Part shown: piece after piece, positions 11,721 to 22,631 of the stretch | How positions within the stretch are numbered: position 1 is the stretch's first letter | How the letters are laid out: every line of letters starts with the position of its first letter | Origin: Glycine soja | Taxonomy: Eukaryota; Streptophyta; Magnoliopsida; Fabales; Fabaceae | NCBI RefSeq assembly: GCF_004193775.1 | Contig: NC_041004.1 | Span: 33,628,411-33,692,410, forward strand | Direction of reading: 5' to 3' | Length of the DNA: 64,000 nucleotides | Position numbers and translations under genes: made by a program | The notes under the pieces: generated by a model | Seen by the model: only the letters and a program-made list of their open reading frames with translations | Databases searched by the model: none | What the model was told of the DNA's origin: nothing

Positions 11721-12805
11721 TTAATAATGAGTTAACTCCTTATTAATTGGGACACGAAGAGGTTGGAACCCATGTTGAAGAGTTGAACTCCAAACTTTGT
11801 CTACGTTATGCATTGTGTAGTTGCACTCATGTTCACTCCATCCTTCTAAAGAGTGCAATATCACAGCTATGCGCCATCCACTCATTACTTTCCTTGGCAG
11901 CCAATTCTACAATACATATACAATGTTTGACATTTTATCTTTTGACATTTCAACCAAATTAATTCAATCCTCCAAGTAGAAACTGAATAGGACAATTGAA
12001 TCGATTGAACAATGAAAAGATGATATGAACAAACCTCACAAGAGTGGACATTTTCAACAGAACTTGGAATTTGCATTACTGGGGTGAAGTGGTAGGAGTA
12101 GTCCTTACAGTATTTAATTGGTGGGAATTGTGAGTAATGAATAAATAATGTTCCTTTGGGTGCCTTTGGTTGTTCCTCTTCGGTTAATCCTTCTCCTACT
12201 ATCCAAGTCTATAAAAAAATAACGTGAAAAATGAATGATGAAAGAAAGAAAACCTTATTAGTCATTGTTGACAAAACTGGTTGTCTACACATTAAATATG
12301 GGTAAGTAAAAAATAGGAATTATTGTTTCATTAATCTTTTTTGTTTAAATATTATCCATGAAAATTTGTTCATATTTTTAAGGGTATTTCTCTAAAATGA
12401 CCTTCATAATGGATTCTCATAACCCAAAAACAAGAACATTAAAAGACTCACTAGAATTAATTTCATGGTCCCTTCAAAAATAAAAGAATTAATTTCATGA
12501 TGTGGAAACTAATACCTTTTGATTGCAATTAACAAGAATTTGTTTCTAGTAAAGTACATTTTGAAAATGAAACTATGAAAATTTATTGCATTACTGTCTG
12601 GGTGTAACTTTTTGCAATGATCAATTTTTTTTTCAAAGCTATTGAACGAATTTTTTAGCTTCACATAATCATCCTTATGCTTTGTAGCAATCTGAAATAT
12701 AATTAATCATGAGATAAAAAAATTTAATCGCGTGGTCAAAATTTTGATAGATAAAGAAGTTTACGAACGCCTTGTTGACACAATGTGAATGCAATAATAT
12801 AATAT
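11721..12805 (-). pseudogene. CER1-like aldehyde decarbonylase pseudogene, 3' exons
   Basis: Four exon pieces of the C-terminal WAX2 domain of a CER1-type protein, which helps make very-long-chain alkanes of cuticular wax in the ER. In transcription order: 12805-12765 (IAFTLCQQGV); about 12691-12609 (IATKHKDDYVKLKNSF); 12208-12035 (VGEGLTEEEQPKAPKGTLF to VENVHSCE, donor GTTTGT); and 11906-11721 (NWLPRKVMSGWRIA, LEGWSEHECNYTMHNVDKVW, TLQHGFQPL) to a TAA stop. Acceptors TTTATAG and TTGTAG are intact. The first piece starts exactly where CACTA-A ends, and its reading frame continues that of the exon at 43925-44193. These are therefore the 3' part of one gene split by the transposon nest. The first exon/intron junction looks altered (GTTC|GTAAAC), suggesting a small deletion. 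Confidence 0.88.
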
Positions 12806-12960
12806 CACTACTACAAAAGTGTGATTCAACATCGTTGAATCTAAGTCGGTTATAAAAAATCGATGTAGTAAAGCTTGCAGTGACAATTTTGAAATTAATA
12901 CTAAACTTTATAAAGCGTTAACGACGGTAGCCCAAACTGCCTTAGATATAAATGTTACGA
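12806..12960. repeat. left terminal and subterminal region of CACTA-A
   Basis: CACTACTACAAAAG followed by AACATCG, AAGTCGG, ATCGATGTAG and AACGACGG motifs in both orientations. These are degenerate forms of the subterminal transposase-binding-type repeats seen at the right end (43535-43924) and in CACTA-B. Confidence 0.75.
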
Positions 12961-13108
12961 AGGCGGTTACTTTATTAATTTTTGCTTTTCATTCTTTGGA
13001 ATTCACGCGCATGCCTTTTCATCTTCTGTCTCGCCCTTCACCCTTCCATGACCTCCGTAGTCTGCCACAACCTCCGTTGTGACCTTCGATACTTGCCGCA
13101 AGCTCGTC

Positions 13109-13325
13109 ATGGACATTCCCTCTAAAGCCACCATCGTTGCTTCCACAAATCCCCTTCACACTCTCAGGTAAGGTGCCCTTTGGTCACACCACTTCTTCTT
13201 CATTCGCCTTTTTCCCCTTTTAACAAAGGTTTTCTTTTTTTGTTATTCCAGGTTTACTGCTTTCTCGTCCCACACTCAAAATCAAACCCCGAAAATCGAT
13301 TTATCTAACGAAGAAAGCAAAAGAA
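13109..13325 (+). pseudogene. SDHAF2: captured SDHAF2 (succinate dehydrogenase assembly factor 2) exons 1-2
   Basis: Two exon pieces separated by a short intron. The first ends ASTNPLHTLR with a GTAAGG donor after 13167. The second starts after TTCCAG at 13252 and reads FTAFSSHTQNQT then KIDLSNEESKR, the start of the SDH5/SDHAF2 domain. That mitochondrial protein promotes flavinylation of succinate dehydrogenase subunit 1. The donor after the second exon seems mutated (AAATAAATTT instead of a GTAAAT type). The next exon of the same gene is at 29077-29203, with copia-2 inserted in the intron between them. It lies just inside the left end of CACTA-A, so it is transposon-borne and incomplete. 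Confidence 0.82.
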
Positions 13326-13421
13326 ATAAATTTGTTTAATCAGTTCGTTTCTTTCTTTCTTCTTCATTTTTTTAGCTTTACCCTTTTTGATTTCTATGGC
13401 AAAATTTTTATTTTTCTAATG

Positions 13422-13904
13422 TGTTGGAAGCCCACGTTCACGTTCCATGTGCTTCCTTTTTTTATTTTATTATTTTGGAAAATTTTGTTATTTATGAATC
13501 TGGTCCATTTTCCATCCACATTCAACACATATCTTTGCAACATAGTTGTAACCACCTTCAGTAACAAATCACGTACTCATCCTTTATCTCACGTACTAAT
13601 AACTTCTATCTCATGTTCTGATAACAAGTTGAGCTCTATGATGGACATACTCTATAAATAAGATGGAGTACTCTCAGTTTTGTATCACCAAACCCACTTC
13701 TCTATTCAGAAAAAATACACCATCTATTCAGAGCGAGTAAGGGTCTGAAAGAACAAAATTGCCTTTCAAGTTTGTGTATGCGCCGCTTCGCGTTCGATTT
13801 GCAATGGCTGGAGGTACGCTCGTAATATTTAATTTCCGTTGTTTGATCTGAATATGCCATTTAAATTGATTTGCATGTTTAGACCAGTATATGTATATTT
13901 TACA
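13422..13904 (+). repeat. 5' LTR of copia-2
   Basis: Starts TGTTGGAAGCCCAC and ends GTATATTTTACA, about 483 bp. It contains a likely TATA box, CTATAAATAAG, near 13652 and is followed within two bases by the primer-binding site. Confidence 0.92.
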
Positions 13905-15060
13905 TTTGGTATCAGAGCCTCTGCCTTGCTTTTATTATGCTTTGTTCAATTAAAAAAGAAAAGTGAACAATAAGCGTTAAATGAATTTTTTTTAAAAGCG
14001 TACCCTCCTCAAAAGGCTGAATTTAATATTTAAATATTAAAAGTTTGAACCTTTTCAGTAAAAGGGAAGCAAACTTTTATATATTAAAATAATGTGATAG
14101 GCTGGAGGATGAAGATGTACATGCGCATGTTTACTGATATGAAATTGTTAATATATATTTGTTTCTGAGAATTCTAAACAAAGCATGACTTGATCCAATG
14201 GTTGATGTGGTTAATATTACCTCTTTGTCGCGGGTTCGAATTTTATTGGTAGCCTTTTTGTTGCTTGTTTTTAATTAATTAAAAGGAACACATAAATGAA
14301 ATAAAAACACCTTGGGCTGGTCTTGACTCCTTGCCCTACAACATGAAATGACTCCCTCTACCACTAAGCTATTGCAATTTATTTGTTTATTAGGTGCAGT
14401 TCATTTATATTTATAACTTATGAAGGATAAATCATTTATGTGCAAGCTATTTAAACTTGTGTGTCTCTAAGTTATGCTGAACATGCAATATTATGTTAAA
14501 TACTGGTATGCATTGGATTTGATCCTTTAAAGTTTATTACATGTTGAATGGATATACGTGCAATGTTATTTTGAATTGGTATACATGGAATTTTTATGAT
14601 CTAATATTGAGCACGCTTGCATTATTAAGTATGTTATGCAAAGATTATTTTTGAATGTTATGTGATTAATATAATTTTATTAAATTAGAGAATAGCCACA
14701 ACATCTTTAATTGAGTAAAATTATATGCTAAATTTATATTCACATTAGAAATATTAATTATGATTAATCATATGTATTGTGATGAAATCTACCCACAAGA
14801 ATTTTGTTGTATTTGTATGATTAATTAGGATAAAATATTATACTATATTTCTTAATTTACCCACAGGAATTAAGGAAAAGAACATGATTTAATAGTTTTA
14901 TCATAAAGTTGCATGATGAATCTAATTGAGTAGGACTTTAGCCCACAGACAAGTTTTGTGTCACTAGATTCATATATTGAGACATGATTTGCATTGGCAA
15001 AACATGACATTTGTTTAGTCTCAAATTTTCTTAATAAACATGTGTGTTTGTTTATAGTTT
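13905..15060 (+). other. copia-2 leader between primer site and gag
   Basis: About 1.1 kb of untranslated leader without an ORF. A tRNA-like B-box (GGGTTCGAAT near 14230) occurs but no matching A-box or tRNA fold was found, so no RNA gene is called. Confidence 0.6.
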
Positions 15061-15068
15061 CACAATCT

Positions 15069-16208
15069 ATGAATATTTCTTGTGACCTTCCCATATTGAA
15101 AGGTGATAATTATAAGGTTTGGAAGGAAATAAGTCTCCTTCATTTGGGCTGGATGGATATTGACTATGCTATAAAGAAGGATGAGCCATTGACTATTACT
15201 GAAACTAGCAAACCTGATGTTGTTGACCTTTATGAAAAGTGGGAGAGATCTAATCGTCTCTCTGTTATGTTCATAAAAACCAACATATCCGATAGTATCC
15301 GGGGTTCAGTTGACCAGCATGATAAAGTCAGAGATCTGTTGAAAGCCATTGATGAACAATTTACGACCTCTGAGAAGTTGCTTGCTAGCATACTCATTAT
15401 GCAATTCCCTTCCATTAAGCTTATTGGAATGAGAGTTGTACGTTAACATATCATGTGCTTAAGGGACATAGTGGCTCAGTTGAAAATCCTAGAAGTTACC
15501 ATGTCTGAATCCTTCTTGGTACATTTCATTTTGTGCACCCTACCTCAATAGTATACACCCTTCAAAATCTCCTACAACACACATAAGGATAAATGGTCTA
15601 TTAATGAATTGATGACCATGTGTGTTCAAGAAGAGGAGAGATTGATAATGGAAAAGGGTGAGAAGGTAAATTTGACTACTTCTACTTCTGGAAAGGATAG
15701 GAAGAAGTCTATAGGCACCAATAAAGGAAGGATTCCGACTCAACCAACAATTAAAAAGGAGTCAAAGTATTTCTTTTGTAAAAAGAAAGGACACATGAAG
15801 AAGGACTACCCCAAATTTAAAAGTTGGTTTGAGAAGAAAGGTACACCATTTACTTTCGTTTTTTATGAATCTAATATGATTAATGTGAATCATAATACAT
15901 GGTGGATTGACTCTGGTTCTACAATCCATGTTTCTAATACCTTGCAGGGTATGGAAAGCCTAAGGAAGCCAGTGGGAAGTGAGCAGTGCATCTACTCAGG
16001 GAGTTGGATGAGCTCGCATGTAGAGGCCATTGGAACATGCATCTTAGTTTTAAGTAGTGACTTTAAATTACATTTGGAGAAAGTTTTTTATGTTCCTAGT
16101 TTTTGTAAAATCTTAATTTCTGTTTCTAAACTTGCACCTTTGGGATTTTATTTTAATTTTACAGACTTTGGTTTTAATTTACTAAATAAATCTGAAATTA
16201 TTGGTTGA
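15069..16208 (+). pseudogene. copia-2 gag and protease remnant
   Basis: The gag start is visible as ILKGDNYKVWKEISLLHLGW and continues to about 15446, where the frame stops. A further gag frame at 15609 leads to a zinc knuckle YFFCKKKGHMKKDYPKF, in which the last Cys of CCHC is Tyr. The protease active site WWIDSGSTIHVSN near 15900 keeps DSG. The frame ends at 16208. In intact elements gag builds the virus-like particle and protease cuts the polyprotein. At least one stop and a frame change separate the pieces here. Confidence 0.85.
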
Positions 16209-16287
16209 TGGTCTTTATTCGATTGAATTGAAAAGCAACGCTACTTATAATTCTATGCACATTCCTGTTGGGTTAAAATGATGTATT

Positions 16288-17140
16288 GTGAATGAAGAAT
16301 CCTCTATGTTGTGGCACCGAAGATTAGGACATATCTCTATTGAGAGAATCAAGCGATTAGTAAATGAAGGAGTGTTTAGTACTTTGGATTTCGTTGATTT
16401 TGAGACTTGTGTAGATTGCATTAAGGGTAAGCAAACTAACAAGTCTAAAATGGGTGCAAAGAGGAGTTCTAATTTATTAGAAATCATACATACGGACATA
16501 TATTGTCTAGACATGGAAGCAAATAGTCTGAAATACTTCATAACCTTTATAGATGATTATTCACGATATATGTATCTCTACTTACTTCATTCTAAGAATG
16601 AAGCTTTAGATGCCTTTAAAGTTTTTAAGGCTGAAGTTGAGAAACAATGTGGAAAACAAATTAAGATCGTGAGATCAGATAGAGGTGGGGAGTACTATGG
16701 TAGATACACAGAGGATGGACAAGCACCAGGTTCATTTGCGAAATTTCTTCAAGAACATGGGATTGTTGCCCAATACACTGTGCCTGGTTCTCCGGATCAG
16801 AATGATGTGGCAGAATGAAGAAATCAAACCTTATTAGACATGGTGAGAAGCATGAGGAGTAATGTAAAGCTTCCTCAATTTTTGTGGATTGATGCTCTTA
16901 AGACGGCTGCGTATATATTAAACCGAGTTCCAACCAAGGCTGTCTCAAAGACACCTTTTGAGTTATTCAAGGGTTGGAAACCAAGTTTACAACATATACA
17001 CGTTTAGGGATGCCCGTCTGAAGTAAGAATTTATAATCCACAAGAGAAGAAACTAGACCCTAGGATTATTACTGGGTATTTCATTGGATATGCTGAAAGG
17101 TCTAAAGGGTATAGGTTCTATTGTCCATCCCACAACACTA
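16288..17140 (+). pseudogene. copia-2 integrase remnant
   Basis: The HHCC zinc-binding domain (LWHRRLGHIS and CVDCIKGKQ) is followed by the core with FIDDYSRYMYLYLL and VRSDRGGEYYG, where two catalytic Asp residues are seen. A TGA at 16816 interrupts the frame (VAE then stop). The sequence after it ([28 protein letters not shown]) is the remaining core and C-terminal part, with another stop near 17007. Confidence 0.85.
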
Positions 17141-17145
17141 GGATT

Positions 17146-19109
17146 GTGGAATCAAGGAATGCAAAGTTTCTTGAAAATGACTTGATCAGTGGGAGTGATC
17201 AATTTCAGAACATTTCTTCTGAAAGGGATCACTATGAAGCAGAACCTTATGGGACAAGTAATAGGTTGGTAGTCATTCCCACCCCTCAAGTTAAAATGGG
17301 TGTTAGACTACCAGTGATTGAAGTTCCACAAGCTGTTGAAAGTGATCATGTAGATCAAGTTATTTGTGAGGAACAACATGATGATATTGAACAAACTGGT
17401 GAAGAACCAGTTGAACAAGTTCCTCAGCAAGATGACCAAACAACATTAAGAAGATCTACTATAGTAAAAAAGACAACAATTCCTTGTGATTATGTAGTGT
17501 ACCTACAAGAATCAGACTACAACATTGGAGCCGAAAATGATCCTGAGACGTTTTCACAAGCCATGAGTTCTAAGAAATCAAATTTGTGGTATAATGCTAT
17601 GAAGGATGAGATGGATTCTATGACATCTAACCAAGTTTGGGATCTCGTTGAGTTGCCTATTGGTGTAAAAGCCATCGGATGTAGATGGGTCTTCAAAACA
17701 AAGAAAGACTCAGAAGGCAACATTGAGAGACATAAGGCAAAACTTGTTGCTAAAGGATTCACTCAAAGAGAAGGAATCGATTACAGAGAGACCTTTTCCC
17801 CTGTGTCTAAGAAAGACTCTCTTCGAGTAATTTTGGCATTAGTAGCTCATTTTGATCTTGAGCTGCATCAAATGGATGTGAAAACGGCGTTCCTGAATGG
17901 TGATCTAGAAGAAGAGGTTTACATGAAACAACCTGAGGGATTCTTATGTAGTGTTGGTGAGCACTTAGTCTGCAAGCTTAATAAGTCCATCTATGGCTTG
18001 AAACAAGTCTCCCGCCAATGGTATTTAAAATTTCATGAGGTCATTTCTTCATTCAGCTTTGAAGAAAATGTCATGGATCACTGTATATACCAGAAGGTCA
18101 GTGGGAGTAAGATTTGTTTCCTTGTATTATACATAGATGATATTCTACTTGTGACTAATGATAAGGGTATGCTATATGAGGTGAAACAATTTCTCTCAAA
18201 GAACTTTGATATGAAGGATATAGGAGAGGCATCTTAGGTCATAGGCATAAAGATCCATACAGAAAGATTTCGAGGCATTTTAGGCTTGTCTCAAGAAACC
18301 TATATCAAAAAAGTTTTAGAGAGCTTTAACATGAAAGATTGTTCACCAAGTGTAGCTCCCATTGTGAAGGGTGACAAACTCGCTTTGAGTCAGTGCCCCA
18401 AAAATGATTTTGAGCAGGAACACATGAAAAATATTTCATATGCTCAGTAGTTGGAAGCCTTATGTATGCTCAGGTTTGCACTAGACCTGATATTGTGTTT
18501 GCTGTTGGAGTCTTGGGAAGATATCAAAGTAATCCAGGTATTGACCACTGGAAACCTGCAAAGAAAGTGATGAGATATCTTCAAGGAACAAAGGATTACA
18601 TGCTCATGTACAAACAAACTGATTGTCTAGAAGTGATTGGCTACTCCGACTCAGACTTTACTGGTTGCGTTGATTCACGAAGATCAACATCTGGTTATAT
18701 TTTTATGTTAGCCGGTGGAGCTGTATCTTGGAGAAGTGCCAAGCAAACCTTAACTGCTACTTCCACTATGGAGGCTGAGTTCGTTTCCTGTTTTGAGGCT
18801 ACCTCGCATGGTGTATGGTTGAAGAATTTCATGTCTGGCCTTAGAGTTGTGGACTCTATTTCTAGGCCATTAAAGTTGTATTGTGACAACTTTGCTGCGG
18901 TGTTTATTGCTAAAAACAACAAAAGTGGAAGTCAAAGTAAACACATCGACATCAAGTACTTAGCCATAAGAGAACGTGTTAAAGAAAAGAAAGTGGTCAT
19001 TGAACATGTCAACACTGAGTTGATGATTGCTGATCCTTTAACTAAAGGCATGCCACCAAAGAATTTTAAGGATCATGTAGTACGAATGAGACTTGGTTCC
19101 ATGATATAA
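17146..19109 (+). pseudogene. copia-2 reverse transcriptase and RNase H remnant
   Basis: The longest frame (17146-18237) covers the linker and reverse transcriptase: RWVFKTKKDSEGNIERHKAK, MDVKTAFLNGDLEEEVYMKQ, SIYGLKQVSRQWYLKFHE and the catalytic box YIDDILLV, so the polymerase core looks intact. A TAG at 18235 stops it, and a frame change near 18450 leads to RNase H (18462-19109). That region contains YSDSDFTGCVDSRRSTSGYI, TATSTMEAEFVS and IADPLTKGMP. The Sirevirus insertion begins 240 bp downstream. Confidence 0.88.
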
Positions 19110-19350
19110 TTTCATTGTACGTAAATTTGTTATTTTTAATGAAACTCTTATTCTGTTAGATATTTTCTCATATGGTTTTATGCACATATTTATTTATTTC
19201 AAGAAAAATAATTCGGTTTAGATATAGAATAAACATATGGTTTATGCATTAAGTTGAGAGCTAGTGTTGAGAGACTTGATATATTGTGGCACATGGAAGA
19301 TACTACTCATCATCAGAGGACCTATCGCCATGACTCATATATTATGTTTC

Positions 19351-20439
19351 TGTTAGACAAGTGGCCTCAGATATCTTAAGAAGGGTGGTTGAATTAAGAT
19401 ATTACAAACTATTTTCCCAATTAAAATTCTATTTCACTTTCTATTCAAGTTACAAATTCCCTTAACAATGAACTTCTTAAATAATGATTCAAATAGAACA
19501 ATCTGAATATAAATATAGAACAATAATAAATAAAAGAGTTTAAGGGAAGAGAAAGTGCAAACTCAGATTTATATTGGTTCGGCCACACCCTTGTGTCTAC
19601 GTCCAGTCCCCAAGCAACCCGCTTGAGAGTTCCACTATCTTGTAAAATCCTTTTACAAGTTCTGAACACACAAGGACAATCATTCCTTTGTGTTCAGAAT
19701 TCTTTTACAACAAGAGACCCTCGGTCTCTTAATCCCTTAGAGAATTAGAAAGAAGAGAAGAATGAATCTCTCTTGAAAGAGATAGATTTTACAATCTGAG
19801 CACTCAAATGATTCCTTATTGAATTGCAAGTGTATTGGCCAAGGAATTCTTAAGAGGATAAAATGATTTTGCTTTTTGAGAGAATAAACACTTGTTGTTC
19901 TGAAAAACTCTAAGCAAATTCGTATTCTAAGTCACATATATATAGACCTTTGGTGGTCATGTAAAACCATTTGAGAAGATGTGACTCTTAGAAATAATTT
20001 TCTGAAAATCTTCTCTGGTAATCGATTACAGGATTTGTGTAATCGATTACAGCTTTTAAAATTTGAATTAAAACATTTATTAACTGCTGGTAATCGATTA
20101 CCAATATTGTGTAATCGATTACACAGTCTAAAATTTGAATTCAAAATATTTAGTAGCTGTTGTAAATCATTTTTGGCCACTGGTAATTGATTACATCCTC
20201 TGGTAATCGATTATCAGAGAGTAAATCTCTTGAAAAACACTTTTTAACTTAAATTACTTGGCCAAACCTTTTGCTATATCAATTAGGAATTCCCTTCCTA
20301 AAATACTAGTGATCATCTTGATGTTGTGGCTTGTATTCTTGAATCATTGTCTTGAATTTAAACTTGAAAGGCGCATTTGCATCATTTGCATCAAATCATC
20401 ATGATCATCATCAAAACACCAAAGTCTTTTGCTTCTACA
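19351..20439 (-). repeat. 3' LTR of the Sirevirus (left copy)
   Basis: From TGTTAGACAAGTGGCCTCAG to TTTGCTTCTACA in plus coordinates. It contains six copies of a palindromic core TAATCGATTA or one-base variants between 20020 and 20216. It is about 25 bp longer than the right copy, mostly because one repeat is missing there. Confidence 0.92.
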
Positions 20440-21001
20440 ATCTCCCCCTTTTTGATGATGACAATATAAGTCCTGAAATCAAGATACAAGCAAACAATGT
20501 ATATGTATAAAATTGGCGTTCACTCCCCCTATGTTTTGGAATTGATGATCACTTGATTGATCACTTGATTTCTAAGCTTTTCTAAGCTTTTCTACACCCC
20601 CACTTGATTTCTAAGCTTTTTCTAAGCTTTTCTACACCCCATTTTTCTCCCCCTTTGGCAACATCAAAAAGCCAAAGTACTTGGGAATCAAAACAGATAT
20701 AATAATGATGTGGATAAACATCAATTATAAATTATAAGTCATAACTAACCAAAATCATAACTAAGACATAACCAAAATAGAATCCAATCAGTTCAAAATT
20801 CAAAAACACATAGTATCAAAGCATAAAAGTCTAAAATCCAAACACTAAAAGATAAATAAAGTACTGAAAATAATAATCTAAGTAGCATAACCAAAATACA
20901 CGGCTTATAAGAGACATAGAATTATAAACTAAATTCTAAGAAGGTGGAGGTGGTGGTGGAAGATCGAAACTCTGACGAATGTAACCCACATCCTCTTCAA
21001 G
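20440..21001 (-). other. Sirevirus 3' untranslated region and polypurine tract
   Basis: Holds the purine tract complement next to the LTR and a partial duplication of CTTGATTTCTAAGCTTTTTCT near 20560-20640. No ORF is present. It lies between the envelope-like ORF and the LTR. Confidence 0.7.
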
Positions 21002-22072
21002 CTATGTGAGGCGAATATCCATTCCGGCAAAACGAGTATCCAGTGAGTCGAAACGTTCACCAACATAAGAACGAAGACCCCGTAATTCGGAAAGAACTTC
21101 AGTCATGAGTGTTGAATCATCTCGCTGAGGAGGAGGTGAAGGAGTACGCTCATCTTGAGGAGGGAGTGCGTCTTTCTTCAGCCATTGACCATTCCGATCC
21201 TTACAGTATCCAAAGGAAGTCACTGCACCAGCACCAATTGCAAAGGAACGCTTGACTTGAACAAATGGTTCATCATCAAGCGGAATTTGAAAATGACGCA
21301 GAAACAAAGTTATCAATTGAGGGTAAGGGAGAGGTGCATTGGCCAGTAATGCCTTATGCATTCGGTATCGAACCAAGTGAGCCCAGTCGATCTAACGACC
21401 GGTAAGGAAAGCCCACATAAAAATCAAATCCTCCTCAGAGGCTTGTGCCAAATTTGAAGATCGGGGAAGCAAAATTCTAACAATTATATAGTGCATGATG
21501 CGATTATCAAATGTTAATGACCTGTCCAGCAATCTACCGGTCATTTCAGCCTGGTCATTGTAGACCATACGACGAGCATCATGACTAGAATAATCAAATT
21601 TCCAGTCATCAACAATGGTGCCCTCAAAATGTGCACCTTGACTGGGTAAATGAGTTAAAGAAAAGAATAATGGCTGATCAATGATCATGGGAATACCATG
21701 CACCTCAGAAGAAATAATGCCATCCTGAATTTTTAAATTGCAGTAGAAGACCTTTACAAGTTCAGGATAATGTGGCAATTTTAAGGACATGAAATCAACC
21801 AAGCCAGAATTTTGAAACACTTGATAGCAATCAAACGTTTCATCATTAAAGAAATCTACGTCTAGGTACTTAGGGTCTAAGATGATCCTAGAAGAAAATT
21901 GAGAAAGGTACCGTAGACGCTGATCATCGGATGAAAACAAAGTGGATGATCTTGGAGATGACAAAGAGGGATGAATAGGTGTTGTGGGTGCTTCGGATGG
22001 TCCGTGGTGGCGATGGGCAGCAGCAGTGGTGGTGGAGGATGATCCCTTTCTCTTTTTCGATGGTTCTGCCAT
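21002..22072 (-). pseudogene. Sirevirus envelope-like / plant transposon protein ORF, one in-frame stop
   Basis: Two frames (22072-21392 and 21376-21002) are in the same phase and separated by one TAG at 21392-21394, giving about 356 codons in all. The N-terminus is Ser/Pro/His-rich and basic (PSKKRKGSSST). The middle has the conserved region seen in plant retrotransposon-borne putative transposon proteins (FSSRIILDPKYLDVDFF, GIPMIIDQPLFFSLTHLP). The C-terminus has a short heptad-like stretch, LRSYVGERFDSLDTRFAG, compatible with a coiled coil. No clear signal peptide or strong membrane segment is seen, so an envelope role is not supported directly. The position after pol in the same orientation is the Sirevirus hallmark. 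Confidence 0.8.
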
Positions 22073-22254
22073 TTGATGAAGTTTTAGTGAATTTCAATCG
22101 GTGAAAGTGAAAGAGGAGTGAAAAAGAGGAAGATTGGGCTTTACGGGACGTGTTTTGGTGAAGATTTGAGTAAGATACGAAGGTTTGAAGATTTAGGGAT
22201 GGAGGAGGCACGAGGAGAAGCCTTGGCTGCGCAGCAACACTGGTTTCGTAGGTA

Positions 22255-22425
22255 TTTATAGACGAGGATGAGTTGTAATCGATTACAAGGCTTGGTAATC
22301 GATTACAGGAGTAATAAGCCTTCTGGTAATCAATTACAGGATGTTGTAATCGATTACAGGCTGCCTGTTCTTGTGTAATCGATTACACTGGATGGTAATC
22401 GATTACCAGAGCATAAACTAGGCTA
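22255..22425. repeat. array of TAATCGATTA palindromes upstream of the envelope-like ORF
   Basis: Six copies of (G)TAATCGATTAC or one-base variants spaced 15-30 bp apart lie just upstream (in element orientation) of the envelope-like ORF start. The same motif recurs in both LTRs. Confidence 0.85.
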
Positions 22426-22631
22426 GTTTCTCAAAAAATTACCTATGTCTATGCTAAATACATCTAATATTATTAATTATCACTACTAATGCACTTAATT
22501 CAATCATTCAAATATAAAACACACAGGAATTCATAAATTCTATCATAATAACAAGAATTTAAACAAAATCAATCAAAGTAACATACTTAACATAAACAAT
22601 CAATCATAAGAATAAATTAATCAATCAATCC

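Noticed and set aside
14180..14250. CGGGTTCGAAT in the copia-2 leader as a tRNA or SINE
   Set aside because: No A-box, no matching arms and no flanking duplication were found.
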